A DNA stretch of 64,000 nt, taken from assembly GCF_002201475.1 (NCBI RefSeq), contig NZ_CP021422.1, positions 1,426,001 through 1,490,000 on the forward strand. The letters are read 5' to 3'. Positions 44,013-53,596 of the stretch are shown here, piece after piece. The stretch comes from Acutalibacter muris. GTDB lineage: Bacteria; Bacillota; Clostridia; Oscillospirales; Acutalibacteraceae. Within the stretch, counting starts at the first letter, position 1, and every line of letters starts with the position of its first letter. Below the pieces are notes generated by a model. That model did not search any database, was not told the DNA's origin, and was given only the letters and a program-made list of their open reading frames with translations. A program made the translations under genes and the position numbers.

Positions 44013-45115
44013 GAGCAGGAAAGGTAAAAAAGCTTTTAATTTTTGTGCTGGCGTTTGCGGCGTTTATGGTGTTGTGCCCATCGCCGGCCCGGGCCCAGGG
44101 CGGCGAGATATATGAAAAAAGCGGGGCCCCGGGGCTTTTCGACAGCCTGGACGACGAGACCAAGGAACTGCTCCGGGGTCTTGGGGTGGACGGCGGCCAG
44201 GTGACCGGCGGGCTATCGGGAGAGAGGATATTTGGGATGGTATCCACCCTTCTGCGGGACAAGCTTTCAGCGCCCCTTAAAGCTCTTGCGGCAATTCTGG
44301 GGGTGGCGGCGCTTTGCAGGCTGGCGGACGGCATTTCAGAGGGCGAAGGCATTGCCCCGCTGGTGGGAGCCGCGGCCTGCGGGCTGATACTATCCGCGCC
44401 GGTGCTGGGACTGCTCACTGGGTGCCAGCGGGTGGCGGGGGCCGCGTCGGCGTTTTTGACGGCGGCGGTGCCGGTGTACGCCGGGCTTCTTGTGGCCGGC
44501 GGGAATCTTGCCACAGGCGGCGGCTACAGTTTCCTCACGATGCTGGCGGGGGCGGCGGTGCCCGTTCTGGCGGGAGGCGTGTTTCTTCCTCTGCTGCAAA
44601 TCTATCTGGGATTATCAGTGGCTGGGGCGGTCTCCGGCACAGAGCTGGGCGGGCTGGCCGAGGCGCTGTACAGACTGGGCAAATGGGCGCTGACAGTCCT
44701 TGTGACCCTTTTCGCCGCCATACTCTCTGTACAGACCGCTGTGAACGCCCAGGTGGACGCGGCCGCAGGAAAGGCCGCGAAGCTGGCCCTGTCCGCTGGA
44801 GTACCCATAGTGGGCGGGGCCCTTGGGGACGCGGTGGCCGCCATACAGAACAGCGTACATATCGTAAAATCCGGGACGGGGGCTTTTGGCATACTGGCCG
44901 CGATGTGCATCTTTGCCCCGGCCATGGCTGAGTGCGCCCTGTGGGCGGGGGTGTGCATGATAGGCAAGGGATTTGGAGAGCTGTTCCGGGTTAAAGCCAT
45001 AAGCGCTCTTATGGAGGCGGCGGTTTCCACGGTGAAAATGGTGCTGGCCCTTTTGGGCAGTATATGCGCCGCATGCGTTGCCAGCGCGGCGGCTGTGCTG
45101 CTGGCCGGCGGATAA
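44009..45115 (+). CDS. spoIIIAE: stage III sporulation protein AE
   Basis: 368 residues with an N-terminal signal/anchor (LLIFVLAFAAFMVLCP) and eight or so membrane helices, plus the conserved acidic region after the signal (LFDSLDDETKELLRGLG). SpoIIIAE is the multi-spanning channel component. The family, gene order and length (about 390 in Bacillus) agree. Confidence 0.92.
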   Translation: MRAGKVKKLLIFVLAFAAFMVLCPSPARAQGGEIYEKSGAPGLFDSLDDETKELLRGLGVDGGQVTGGLSGERIFGMVSTLLRDKLSAPLKALAAILGVAALCRLADGISEGEGIAPLVGAAACGLILSAPVLGLLTGCQRVAGAASAFLTAAVPVYAGLLVAGGNLATGGGYSFLTMLAGAAVPVLAGGVFLPLLQIYLGLSVAGAVSGTELGGLAEALYRLGKWALTVLVTLFAAILSVQTAVNAQVDAAAGKAAKLALSAGVPIVGGALGDAVAAIQNSVHIVKSGTGAFGILAAMCIFAPAMAECALWAGVCMIGKGFGELFRVKAISALMEAAVSTVKMVLALLGSICAACVASAAAVLLAGG

Positions 45116-45133
45116 TAGAAAGGAGGTACCGTT

Positions 45134-45598
45134 ATGGCAGACACTTTGCGGGCGGCGGGCGCGATGTGCGGCGTGCTCATTGCCGCCGGGCTGGTTTCCA
45201 GGCTATGTCCGAAGGATAAGATGCTGGGCTTTGTCCGTGGGCTTGTGGCGCTGGCGCTGATAGCTTCGCTCTGCGCGGCGGTGATATCGGTGGACTGGGA
45301 GTGGCCTGTGGCTCCTGATGAAATGGGAGAAAACCAAGAGCTTAACGAGTATATGGAGGACCAATACATCGCCGCTGCCCGGGAGGAGGTAGAAAGTTAT
45401 ATAAAGGGGCTTTTGGCTTCGGCCGGGATCGAGGCGAAAAAAATCCGCGCGGATATCCATATAACTGAGGATAACAGCATATCATGTACAAAGGCCAGCT
45501 TGACTTTCGCCTTTGACAGCGAGGCCAGGCGCGCCCGGGCCCTGCTGGAAAGCGTGCTGGAGGGCGTACCTCTGGAGGTGACGGCGGATGGGGCTTGA
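45134..45598 (+). CDS. spoIIIAF: stage III sporulation protein AF
   Basis: 154 residues: two N-terminal membrane helices (AMCGVLIAAGLVSRL, GFVRGLVALALIASLCAAVI), then a soluble ring-building-motif domain (SYIKGLLASAGIEAKKIRADIHI). Position between AE and AG confirms it. AAAGGAGG is ahead of the ATG. It overlaps spoIIIAG by 11 bases. Confidence 0.88.
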   Translation: MADTLRAAGAMCGVLIAAGLVSRLCPKDKMLGFVRGLVALALIASLCAAVISVDWEWPVAPDEMGENQELNEYMEDQYIAAAREEVESYIKGLLASAGIEAKKIRADIHITEDNSISCTKASLTFAFDSEARRARALLESVLEGVPLEVTADGA

Positions 45599-46145
45599 TA
45601 AGCTTGGGTTTAAAACGCCGGAGCTTGGAAAACTCAAGGGCTGGCTCCAGAACGCCGCGAAGGACCGAAGGCTGGTGAGGGCTGCCGTTATCCTGGGCAT
45701 GGCCGGCATTGTGCTCATATGGCTTTCAAGCCTGTCGCCCCGAGAGGAGCCCGCTGCGGAGGCCCCGGAGAGCTCCTCCCCGCAGGTTACAGGCTCTCAG
45801 TACCGGCAGGAACTGGAGGAGGACCTGTGCCGCATAGTCCGGGCGGTGACCGGCGAGCAGAACCCCCAGGTGATGATAACCCTTGAGGATTCCGGCAGCG
45901 GCGTATATGCCGCCGACAGCCGGGAGGGCGGTGGCCAGCGGGAGAGCTCTTACGTCATCATCAAGGACAACGGCGGTTCTGAGCACGGCCTGGCCCTCGA
46001 ACAGCGGCAGCCCCGGGTACAGGGGGCGGTGATAGTCAGCCGGGCGGCGGGAGACCCCGCTGTGCGGGAAAAGCTGGTCAATGCCGCCCGGGCCCTGCTG
46101 GGGGTCTCAGCGGGGCGGGTCTGCGTGGTAGACGGAGCAGAATAG
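45588..46145 (+). CDS. spoIIIAG: stage III sporulation protein AG
   Basis: 185 residues with one membrane helix (AAVILGMAGIVLIWLSSL) and a soluble ring-forming domain (ELEEDLCRIVRAVTGEQNPQVMI, LVNAARALLGVSAGRVCVVDG). SpoIIIAG forms a large ring in the space between the two membranes. A perfect inverted repeat follows its stop codon. Confidence 0.9.
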   Translation: MGLDKLGFKTPELGKLKGWLQNAAKDRRLVRAAVILGMAGIVLIWLSSLSPREEPAAEAPESSSPQVTGSQYRQELEEDLCRIVRAVTGEQNPQVMITLEDSGSGVYAADSREGGGQRESSYVIIKDNGGSEHGLALEQRQPRVQGAVIVSRAAGDPAVREKLVNAARALLGVSAGRVCVVDGAE

Positions 46146-46166
46146 TTAACACTTTGTGTTAACTAT
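46142..46166. repeat. perfect 11-bp hairpin between spoIIIAG and spoIIIAH
   Basis: ATAGTTAACAC and GTGTTAACTAT pair perfectly around TTT, beginning at the spoIIIAG stop codon. It has no T-run. A related hairpin with the same ATAGT(T/A)AAC ends stands at 47743-47770 after the TepA-like gene, so it may belong to a small dispersed palindrome family or mark an RNA-processing site. Confidence 0.7.
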
Positions 46167-46200
46167 GGCGAAATTATCAAAGTAAAAGGTGGGTCATTCA

Positions 46201-46773
46201 ATGATGAAGAAGCTAGGAAGAAAGCAGTTAGTTTTGGCGTCTCTGGTGCTGGCGCTGGGGGCAGCGGTGTATCTGAACTGGCAGTTCGCCGGGACAAACA
46301 AGCTGCCTGTGGGCGATGGCGCCGGGGACACAAGCAGCCAGCTGGGGGCGGCCCAGCTGGTGAACAACGCCTATGTGGAGACGGTCTCCGACGACCTTCT
46401 GGGCTCGGAGCAGGCCAACGCCTCCGCCGACAGCTTTGCCGAGGCCCGCATGAACCGCCAGGCCTCCCGGGACGAGGCGCTGGAGCTTCTTGATAAGGTG
46501 CTCGAGGACGTAGAGGCCGACTCTGAAGCCAAGAAGGCCGCCGTGGACGAAGCGTCCGCCATGGCCCAGAGCATCCTGAAGGAGACCAACGTGGAGGGGG
46601 TCCTAAAGGCAAAGGGCTATGAGGAATGCGTGGCGTACATAGCACAGGAGCAGTGCAGCGTTTTGGTCTCCGGGGACCTGGGGGACAGCGATATGCTCAT
46701 TATCCAGGAGGCCGTTATGGAGCAGACCGGGCTCTCTGCGGACAAAATCAAAATTATCGGCGGAGGGAAATAA
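46201..46773 (+). CDS. spoIIIAH: stage III sporulation protein AH
   Basis: 190 residues from ATG 46201, eight bases after AAAGGTGGG. One N-terminal membrane helix (LVLASLVLALGAAVYLNWQF), then a linker and a ring-building domain (DLLGSEQANASADSFAEARM, ALELLDKVLEDVEADSEAK, IQEAVMEQTGLSADKIKIIG) typical of SpoIIIAH. It binds forespore SpoIIQ across the space. Last gene of the operon. Confidence 0.92.
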   Translation: MMKKLGRKQLVLASLVLALGAAVYLNWQFAGTNKLPVGDGAGDTSSQLGAAQLVNNAYVETVSDDLLGSEQANASADSFAEARMNRQASRDEALELLDKVLEDVEADSEAKKAAVDEASAMAQSILKETNVEGVLKAKGYEECVAYIAQEQCSVLVSGDLGDSDMLIIQEAVMEQTGLSADKIKIIGGGK

Positions 46774-46778
46774 GCTGG

Positions 46779-46806
46779 TGGGGGGCTTCGGCCCCTCATT
46801 TTTCTT
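46779..46806 (+). terminator. terminator of the spoIIIA operon
   Basis: TGGGGGGC pairs with GCCCCTCA around a TTCG tetraloop, followed by TTTTTTCTT. It starts six bases after the spoIIIAH stop. Confidence 0.85.
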
Positions 46807-46844
46807 ACGAATTTTTTTCATTTATTTTTCATGGCTCCACGGAC

Positions 46845-46873
46845 TTGCCCAATAGGGAAAAAAGTGGTATAAT
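46845..46873 (+). promoter_or_regulatory. sigma-A-type promoter of the TepA-like gene
   Basis: TTGCCC (46845-46850) and a perfect TATAAT (46868-46873) are separated by 17 bases, about 80 bases ahead of the protease start. Confidence 0.7.
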
Positions 46874-46951
46874 ATTCGCTGTGGCCTAGTACGGCGGTAT
46901 GTTTAGCGGCAAAATGGGCACACTTTCTGATACAAAGGAGAGTGCTGCGCT

Positions 46952-47728
46952 ATGAAAAAAGACGTATCAAAGAAGACCAGTGTAAAGGCCGTGAAGAACT
47001 CCGGCGAGGAGCAGGAGGCCCCGGTCCAGGACGGCTGGAACGACCAGCAGAAGCAGATAAACGAGAGCGGCTCGGTGGTGACCCACAACCATGGGCATAC
47101 CATACACTGCCTTACCATCATCGGCCAGATAGAGGGACACTATATTTCCCCCTCCCAGAACAAGACCACCAAGTATGAGCACGTGATACCTCAGATAGTG
47201 GCCGTGGAGGAGGACCCGGAGATAGACGGCCTTTTAATGCTCCTGAACACCGTGGGCGGCGACGTGGAGGCGGGGCTTGCCCTGGCGGAGCTGGTGGCGG
47301 GCATGAAGAAGCCCACTGTCTCCCTGGTGCTGGGGGGCGGCCACTCCATCGGGGTGCCCCTGGCTGTGGCGGCGAAGAAGTCCTTTATCGCCGAGTCCGC
47401 GTCCATGACCATACACCCGGTGCGTATGAACGGCCTGGTGCTGGGCATACCCCAGACCCTGGAATATTTCCAGCGTATGCAGGACCGCATTACTAACTTC
47501 GTCACCCAGAACTCCAACATCACCAAGGAGCGCTTCACCACCCTCTCCATGAACACCCAGGAGTTGGTGATGGATGTGGGCACGGTCTTAGACGGCCCGG
47601 ACGCGGTGGAGGAGGGGCTTATCGATTCCCTTGGCTCCCTCTCGGACGCCATGGACTGTCTGAACTCCATGATAGACAAGGAGAAAAAGAAGCGCAGGCC
47701 CGGGCGGCCCAAAAAGAAACAAGACTGA
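46952..47728 (+). CDS. tepA: ClpP-fold translocation-enhancing protein (TepA-like)
   Basis: 258 residues. The ClpP/crotonase fold holds [20 protein letters not shown], the catalytic serine in [17 protein letters not shown] and a histidine in [11 protein letters not shown] charged N-terminal extension and a basic tail ([12 protein letters not shown]) flank it. In Bacillus, TepA degrades spore proteins during germination outgrowth and was first tied to secretion. Its place between spoIIIAH and uppP/spoIIIE supports a sporulation link. Confidence 0.85.
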   Translation: MKKDVSKKTSVKAVKNSGEEQEAPVQDGWNDQQKQINESGSVVTHNHGHTIHCLTIIGQIEGHYISPSQNKTTKYEHVIPQIVAVEEDPEIDGLLMLLNTVGGDVEAGLALAELVAGMKKPTVSLVLGGGHSIGVPLAVAAKKSFIAESASMTIHPVRMNGLVLGIPQTLEYFQRMQDRITNFVTQNSNITKERFTTLSMNTQELVMDVGTVLDGPDAVEEGLIDSLGSLSDAMDCLNSMIDKEKKKRRPGRPKKKQD

Positions 47729-47733
47729 AATAA

Positions 47734-47777
47734 GGCGGCGTTATAGTAAACGCGGGACCGCGTTAACTATGTCCGCC
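47734..47777. repeat. extended hairpin between tepA and uppP
   Basis: The core ATAGTAAACGCGG (47743-47755) pairs with CCGCGTTAACTAT (47758-47770) with one mismatch, and an outer GGCGG/CCGCC stem extends it. Its ends match the hairpin at 46142-46166. It lacks a T-run but could still act as a weak terminator or processing site between tepA and uppP. Confidence 0.65.
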
Positions 47778-47793
47778 TACATAAGGAGAAACC

Positions 47794-48735
47794 ATGACAA
47801 TATTTGACGCGATACTCCAGGGCGTTATACAGGGCGCCACGGAATTTCTGCCGGTCTCAAGCTCCGGCCATCTGTCCATTTCCCAGCATATCTTCGGCAT
47901 AGAGCTGCCGGGGATACTGTTTGACGTTATGCTGCATTTGGGCACGCTGATAGCGGTGGTATTCGTGTACCGCAAGCTTATCTGGCGGCTGCTTAAAGAA
48001 TTTGGGCTGCTCATAGCCGACCTGTTCCGGGGCCGATTTAAATGGGGCGAGATGAACGGTGACAGGCGGCTGATATTCATGCTGGTGATAGGCCTATTGC
48101 CTCTGTTCCTGCTGTTTTTGCCCATACCGGGCACGGATATGAAGATAAAGGACCTGTCGGAGCAGCTTGCCTCGGACAGCAGTATTTTAGTAGAGGGCCT
48201 GGCCCTCCTGGCCACAAGCTTAATGCTGTTCCTGGGTATACTTGCCAGCCGCCGCACAGCCGCCTCCAGGGCCCCCGGAAAGCACTGGGCCAGGGGGGCA
48301 AAGGCCGGGCGCACCCAGTACACTGTGGCGGACGCCGTTATAACCGGCGTGACCCAATGTCTGGCGGCGGTGTTCCCGGGGCTCTCCCGCTCGGGCTCCA
48401 CTATGTCCGTGGGGCTCATGCGGGGCATAGACCAGCAGACGGCTCTTGACTACTCCTTTGTGCTGGGTATACCGTCAATAGCCGCAGCGGCCCTGCTGTC
48501 CATAAAGGACGCGGGCGCAGAGGGGGAGGCCATCGGCACGGTGACGCTGATAGTGGGAGTGATAACCGCGGCTATCGTGGGCTTTTTGGCCATTAAGCTT
48601 CTCAAATGGATAGTCACCACGAATAAGCTGAGTATCTTTGCTGTTTACACACTTATCGCGGGGCTGGCGGTGACAGGCATTGCGCTGTACGAGATGAGCA
48701 CAGGGCAGAACCTTTTTACCGGCAAGCCGCTTTAG
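47794..48735 (+). CDS. uppP: undecaprenyl-diphosphatase
   Basis: 313 residues, about eight membrane helices. GATEFLPVSSSGHLSI (15-30) and FPGLSRSGSTMSVGLMRGI (about 188) are the two BacA/UppP active-site motifs. It dephosphorylates undecaprenyl diphosphate to recycle the wall and glycan lipid carrier and gives bacitracin resistance. It is longer than usual (about 270) because of a charged insertion near 130-175. Confidence 0.95.
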   Translation: MTIFDAILQGVIQGATEFLPVSSSGHLSISQHIFGIELPGILFDVMLHLGTLIAVVFVYRKLIWRLLKEFGLLIADLFRGRFKWGEMNGDRRLIFMLVIGLLPLFLLFLPIPGTDMKIKDLSEQLASDSSILVEGLALLATSLMLFLGILASRRTAASRAPGKHWARGAKAGRTQYTVADAVITGVTQCLAAVFPGLSRSGSTMSVGLMRGIDQQTALDYSFVLGIPSIAAAALLSIKDAGAEGEAIGTVTLIVGVITAAIVGFLAIKLLKWIVTTNKLSIFAVYTLIAGLAVTGIALYEMSTGQNLFTGKPL

Positions 48736-48785
48736 AACCATAAATTAAGAGACGTTAAAAACCGAGGGATAGGGAGGAAGGTCAG

Positions 48786-51497
48786 TTGTCCGAACAAAAA
48801 AAGCCATCAACCGGGAGCACCCAGGCTAAACGCGGCGGGGGTGCACGAAGCACAGCCAAGAAACGCGCGCCTGCTACAACCGCGCAGAGCAAGCCGGCCG
48901 GGAATAAGAAAGCCGGGGCCAGGAAACACGCTCCGCCGAAGCCCACCGCCGAGGAGATCCGGCAGAAGAATCAGGTGCGGGCGGTGGTGCTGTTTGCCTG
49001 CGCCATCTTTATCGGGTGCCTGACAATATTTGAGGGCGACAGTCTTTGGGAATGGGCCCATAACGCTATTTTGGGGCTTTTCGGCGGCTGGGCCATGCTT
49101 TGGCCTATTTTGATGATATACGTGGCGGTTATAACCACACTGGACCGGCCCATGGGCTCTATAAGCGGGAAGGTATGGCTGACGGCGGTGGTGATACTGC
49201 TGTTCTGCGCCACAGGCTTCATCTTCGGCGGGGCAAAGATATCCGACGGCCTCTCCGTCTTCGATTACATAACCGCCCTATACCGCACCAACGCGGGCGT
49301 CGGCGGCGGCGTGATGGGCGGGCTTCTGGGCCAGCTGCTCATAAGCGCGGCGGGGAAGACCGGCGCGAAAATAATAATCCTGCTGCTGCTGTTCGTCAGC
49401 GTGATGATACTCACCGGCACCACCCTTATCGGCCTGTTCCGAACCATCAAGAAGCCGGTTGAAGTGGTGAACGAGGGCCTCCAGACCGCCCGCCAGCGCC
49501 GGGAGGAGGAGCGGGTGATACTTCAGGAGGACTGGGAGGCCCGCTCCGCCATCGATGTGCCTTTAGAGCCCTCTATACCCATGGGGTCCGCCGCCAGCGG
49601 CTCCAACGCCCTGTTCCCGCCGGTGGAGCCCAGGAAAAAGCAAAAGCGCAGCGAGAAGCTGGATAAGCTGGAGAAGGTGTTTGGTATAGAAGCACCCCGG
49701 CCCGAGCTTCAGCCCGTGCCGGAGGAGAAGCCCGAACCCGAGGAGGCCCCCGAGGACCGTCTCCCGGCAAACCCGGTATTCTCCCCGAACCCGCCCGCGC
49801 CAATTATAGACGAGCCGGAGCCCCAGCCAGAGGAGGTTTCCCCAAAGCAGGAGGAGAGCGCGCCCGAACCCGAGAAGGAGCCAGAGCTCGATATCCCCAT
49901 GCCGAAGCCGCGTATGCAGGAGCCCGAGCCCCGCCAGGCCACCCCACAGGAGAACGCCCTGTATCAGGCCCTGGACCAGCTCCAGACCCCGGGAAGCTAC
50001 TGTTTCCCGCCCATTACAATGCTGGCCATGAGCCCCCAGGCCGACCGGGCCAAGGAGACCGAGGAGCTCCAAACAAACGGGAAGATACTGGTGGACACCT
50101 TAAACAGCTTCGGGGTCAGCACAAAGATAATGGATATCTGCCGGGGCCCGTCGGTCACCCGGTATGAGATACAGCCTGCAGCGGGGGTGAAGATAAGCAA
50201 GATAACCTCCCTCTCCGACGACCTGGCCCTGAACCTTGCGGCCACAGGCGTCAGGATAGAGGCCCCAATACCCGGCAAGGCGGCGGTGGGCATAGAAGTG
50301 CCCAACCGCTCCCGCAGCTCGGTGCGCATGAGGGACCTGGTGCAGTCCAACGCCTTCCAGACCTCAAAGAGCAAGCTCTCCGTGGCCCTTGGCCGGGACA
50401 TAGCCGGCCAGCCGGTGGTGGCCGACCTTGCCCGGATGCCCCATATACTTATAGCGGGCACTACGGGTTCCGGTAAGTCTGTATGTACCAACTCCATGAT
50501 AATCAGTATGCTCTATAAGGCCAGTCCCGACGAGGTGCGTTTCCTGATGATAGACCCCAAGGCGGTGGAGCTCACCGGCTATAACGGCCTGCCCCATATG
50601 CTGGTGCCCGTGGTCACCGACCCCCATAAAGCGGCGGGAGCCCTGGGCTGGGCAGTGAACGAGATGATGAAGCGCTATAAGATATTCTCAGAGAACAACG
50701 TCCGTAACCTCCAGGGCTATAATAACCTGGCCGAGGCCCAGAACTATGAGGACGGGAACGGCCAGCCCATGCCCGCCATGCCCCAGATAGTTATTATAAT
50801 CGACGAGCTGGCGGACCTGATGATGGCCACCCCCAAGGAGGTGGAGGACTCCATCTGCCGTCTGGCCCAGCTGGCCCGGGCCGCCGGTATGCACCTGGTG
50901 GTGGCCACACAGCGTCCCTCGGTGGACGTGGTCACCGGCCTTATCAAGGCCAATATCCCCAGCCGCATAGCCCTGACCGTCTCCACGGCGGTGGACTCCC
51001 GCACCATTATCGATACCGTGGGCGCGGACAAGCTGCTGGGCCAGGGGGATATGCTCTTCGCCCCGGTGGGCAGCAACAAGCCCCTCCGGGTCCAGGGCTG
51101 CTATGTGTCGGACGAGGAGATCTCCTCCATAGTGGAGTTTGTGAAGAAGACCAAGCAGATGGAGTACGATACTGAGATCATCGAGGAGATTGAGCGCAAC
51201 GCCGCCAACACCGGCGACCAGAAGGAGGACGACGGCGAGCGCTCCGGCGAGACCGACCCCATGATGGACGAGGCCATCAAGGTGGTGGTGGAGGCAGGCC
51301 AGGCCAGCACGTCACTGTTACAGCGGCGGCTGCGCCTGGGCTATGCCCGGGCCGGGCGGCTTATCGACGAGATGGAGCAGCTGGGCATAGTGGGCCCCCA
51401 CGAGGGTTCCAAGCCCCGCCAGGTGCTTATGACCTATACCCAGTGGCTGGAGCGCAATATGCAGAAGCCCGACCAGCCTGACGACAGCGAGGAGTAG
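48786..51497 (+). CDS. FtsK/SpoIIIE-family DNA translocase
   Basis: 903 residues from TTG 48786, supported by GGGAGGAAGG upstream. Order: basic Ala/Lys-rich tail, four membrane helices (about 60-225), a long Pro/Glu-rich linker (about 290-400), then the motor with Walker A AGTTGSGKSVC near 557 and Walker B IIIIDELADLMM, and the gamma winged helix (LLQRRLRLGYARAGRLIDEME). It pumps chromosomal DNA through the division or sporulation septum. In a spore former one or both roles (FtsK/SpoIIIE) are possible; I do not assign which. Confidence 0.95.
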   Translation: MSEQKKPSTGSTQAKRGGGARSTAKKRAPATTAQSKPAGNKKAGARKHAPPKPTAEEIRQKNQVRAVVLFACAIFIGCLTIFEGDSLWEWAHNAILGLFGGWAMLWPILMIYVAVITTLDRPMGSISGKVWLTAVVILLFCATGFIFGGAKISDGLSVFDYITALYRTNAGVGGGVMGGLLGQLLISAAGKTGAKIIILLLLFVSVMILTGTTLIGLFRTIKKPVEVVNEGLQTARQRREEERVILQEDWEARSAIDVPLEPSIPMGSAASGSNALFPPVEPRKKQKRSEKLDKLEKVFGIEAPRPELQPVPEEKPEPEEAPEDRLPANPVFSPNPPAPIIDEPEPQPEEVSPKQEESAPEPEKEPELDIPMPKPRMQEPEPRQATPQENALYQALDQLQTPGSYCFPPITMLAMSPQADRAKETEELQTNGKILVDTLNSFGVSTKIMDICRGPSVTRYEIQPAAGVKISKITSLSDDLALNLAATGVRIEAPIPGKAAVGIEVPNRSRSSVRMRDLVQSNAFQTSKSKLSVALGRDIAGQPVVADLARMPHILIAGTTGSGKSVCTNSMIISMLYKASPDEVRFLMIDPKAVELTGYNGLPHMLVPVVTDPHKAAGALGWAVNEMMKRYKIFSENNVRNLQGYNNLAEAQNYEDGNGQPMPAMPQIVIIIDELADLMMATPKEVEDSICRLAQLARAAGMHLVVATQRPSVDVVTGLIKANIPSRIALTVSTAVDSRTIIDTVGADKLLGQGDMLFAPVGSNKPLRVQGCYVSDEEISSIVEFVKKTKQMEYDTEIIEEIERNAANTGDQKEDDGERSGETDPMMDEAIKVVVEAGQASTSLLQRRLRLGYARAGRLIDEMEQLGIVGPHEGSKPRQVLMTYTQWLERNMQKPDQPDDSEE

Positions 51498-51516
51498 ACG
51501 TTAAAAGAATATGCCA

Positions 51517-51552
51517 AAGGAGGCCGAAACTTCTTTACGGAGTGTCGGCCTT
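51517..51552 (+). terminator. hairpin after the translocase gene
   Basis: AGGCCGAAACTTC and GGAGTGTCGGCCT pair with two mismatches, 20 bases after the stop. The T-run after it is weak, so terminator strength is uncertain. Confidence 0.5.
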
Positions 51553-51602
51553 ATGGCTATCATAGAGAACTTTTATCTATTCTACTTTGCCCCTCCCTCT
51601 TA

Positions 51603-51983
51603 GACTGGGCCGGGTGCGGCTATAGCGAGGCCTATGTCCTCACCGGCCGGATAACGGCCTCGGCGGCGATTTTCTGTATGTCTGTGTTCAAGGCAGAGTT
51701 AGGGGCCACAGTCGTGGGCGCGCCCACGGGCCAATTTACAAAGTTTTTCTGCCCCAGAGGAATGAATACCGATATAGTTCTGCCAAACTCACAGATAACC
51801 GTCCAGGTATCTGGCACTTGGCACGAGGTAGAGGGGCTCATGGAGCCTGTCTATGATGACGAGGGGAAACTCTATGAACGGGAGAACACAGTGCTGCCGG
51901 ACGTGTTTGTGGAGCAGGATATAGAGGACCTGCGCCTTGGGAAGGACAGTCTGATGGAGTGGGTTTGGAGGCGGGGGTTATGA
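51603..51983 (+). pseudogene. C-terminal fragment of an S41-type peptidase
   Basis: The frame reads YVLTGRITASAAIFCMSVFK, a form of the TG-x-x-S-AE active-site turn of tail-specific (S41) proteases, then a VVGAPTGQ segment and VLPNSQITVQVSGTW, then a C-terminal strand with the DVFVEQDIEDL ending. The rest of a normal enzyme (over 350 residues) is absent, and the catalytic region is degenerate. It lies beside insertion sequences, which may have removed the front. Confidence 0.5.
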
Positions 51984-51984
51984 G

Positions 51985-52503
51985 GGTATTCCGCAGCATT
52001 TCCTGGATAGAAACCGGGTGCCAATTTCTTGTCGGAGTGACCAACTATAAAAAGTCAATAGGAAAATGCAGGAAATTTTGAAGAGAAGAAAAAGCACAGC
52101 AAAGCAAGCCCTCGTAAGAGGACTAATGGAAAGCAGAGAAAAAAGAAGGTTTAACGGATAAGAGCCGTGTTTAACCCTATGGCCTGTAGACTCAGATTGT
52201 CCTGACTGGAAGTGTCCAGGCTCCAAACCGGCAAAGGAGAGCATTTTTGAGGGGTTCTGGAGCTTGCTGAAATCCCCAGACTCCGAGAGGAGGATAGCGG
52301 CGGACAGTTCGCCGATGCCGGGCAGGGAAAGGCAGGGCGGATCGATACCCCGAATACACTCTTTGATTTGATTGTCCAGATGATCCACCTTGGAGTTGAA
52401 CTGGTCATACAGCTCCAGCAGGATCAGCATCAGATCGATCAGGTAATCGCAGGAGGAGCCGACCGTGTTTTTTGCCAAGGCCTTGAGTTGAATAAAGTTA
52501 TTA
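51985..52503 (-). pseudogene. IS110-family transposase, C-terminal part
   Basis: On the minus strand it encodes NNFIQLKALAKNTVGSS, a coiled region and then CLSLPGIGELSAAILLSE with SFAGLEPG, the helix-hairpin-helix Transposase_20 domain of IS110. Its end is frameshifted after SGQSESTGHRVKHGSYPL. The other half lies at 53597-53995, and an IS630 element splits them. The join is in frame once the insertion and one TA are removed. Confidence 0.75.
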
Positions 52504-53544
52504 CCCCCGAACAAGAATATAGGAAATCTGATTATGTTGAAAGAAAGCGGAGACCTTATCGGGAGAATGTTGTAAGGCTCGCATGAAGGAAGCGGTTTTA
52601 TGGCGGATATCGCATTGGGTTCGAGGTAAGTCGCCGGAATGGACGGAGAGCTTCAGCGCGTGATTGAGATATTCGTCCGGATTGCTCTCTGGGGCATAGG
52701 GCGGCAAAAAGAACAGCTCTATTTTGTCCCGATGCTTGTCCAGCCAGACTGCAGCTTTCTTCCCATGGTGCACCTTTAAGTTGTCCAAAATCAGGAAAAC
52801 TTTTCGTTTGGAGGTTCGAACCAGCCGGTCCATAAATTGGATCAGCCGCTGCTGGTTCATGGAAGCCTCATACAGCATAAAGCGAATGTCCCCCTGCCTG
52901 CTCAAGGCGGAAAGCATATTCAGCCGCTCTCTTTTCGTCTCCACCGGCAGGACCGGAGGCTGCCCTTTGGGCGCAAACCCACGCTCACAATTCGAGCCGT
53001 TGTCGATCCCGGTCTCGTCTCCCCAGTAAATCACAGCGTTTTCTTCCCTGGCCCGCTGGGCGATGGCCGGATATTCCTCCTCGCGCCACTTTTAGACACG
53101 CGAAGGATCCTGCTTCCGGGCGCGCTTGACCGGACGCTGGCAAGTCAAGCCCCAGCGCCGCATATAGTCCGACACACTGCCGTCCGACATCTTCTTCCGA
53201 TACTTTTTCCAGACGTATGCGCACACCTTCTTCAGCGTCCACAAACTCCCGGGAATACCGAATTCCTCTGGGCGGCGGGTAACAATCGTTTCCCGTATTT
53301 CCTCCTGTTCCTCCGATGTCAGCAACATGTGGGTTCCTTTCCGGAACCCCCGTTTCTTCGGTTCTAAGGAACTTTCGCCCTCCCGCTGATACGCCGTCCA
53401 TATTTCGCTGGCGCGACACTGCCGTACTCCGGTTAATTCCTCTATTTCTTTCCCGGTTTTCCCCATCTTTTTGAGGCGTACGACCTGCCGGCGTATCTGC
53501 TTGAGTTCTCCACTTTTCAGTTTTCGTAAATCTATGTATTCCAT
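52501..53544 (-). pseudogene. IS630-family transposase with an in-frame stop
   Basis: The frame runs from ATG 53544 with a helix-turn-helix N-terminus (IRRQVVRLKKMGKTGKEIEEL) and then stops at TAA near 53092. The same frame continues with the DDE domain: YWGDETGI, LILDNLKVHH and ESNPDEYLNHA carry the three acidic residues. Only this one nonsense codon breaks it, so inactivation is recent, or a short read-through product exists. It lies inside the IS630 element. Confidence 0.85.
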
Positions 53545-53596
53545 ACTCTCTATTTTACCACTTTCTACTGCTTTTTTCTAGGTCGTTTTTCAGGAA
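52504..53596 (-). mobile_element. IS630-family insertion sequence inserted in an IS110 remnant
   Basis: A 1,093-bp element bounded by TA on both sides (52502-52503 and 53597-53598), the normal IS630 target duplication. The ends share a weak inverted repeat (CCCCCGAACAA... against TTCCTGAAAAA... on the other strand). Removing the element and one TA restores an open IS110 frame (TMSINNFIQLKALAKN), which fixes the boundaries well. It holds one transposase gene on the minus strand. Confidence 0.8.

Noticed and set aside
53092..53094. Programmed frameshift in the IS630 transposase
   Set aside because: Both parts are in the same frame, separated by a plain TAA; no slippery sequence is needed, so this is a nonsense mutation.
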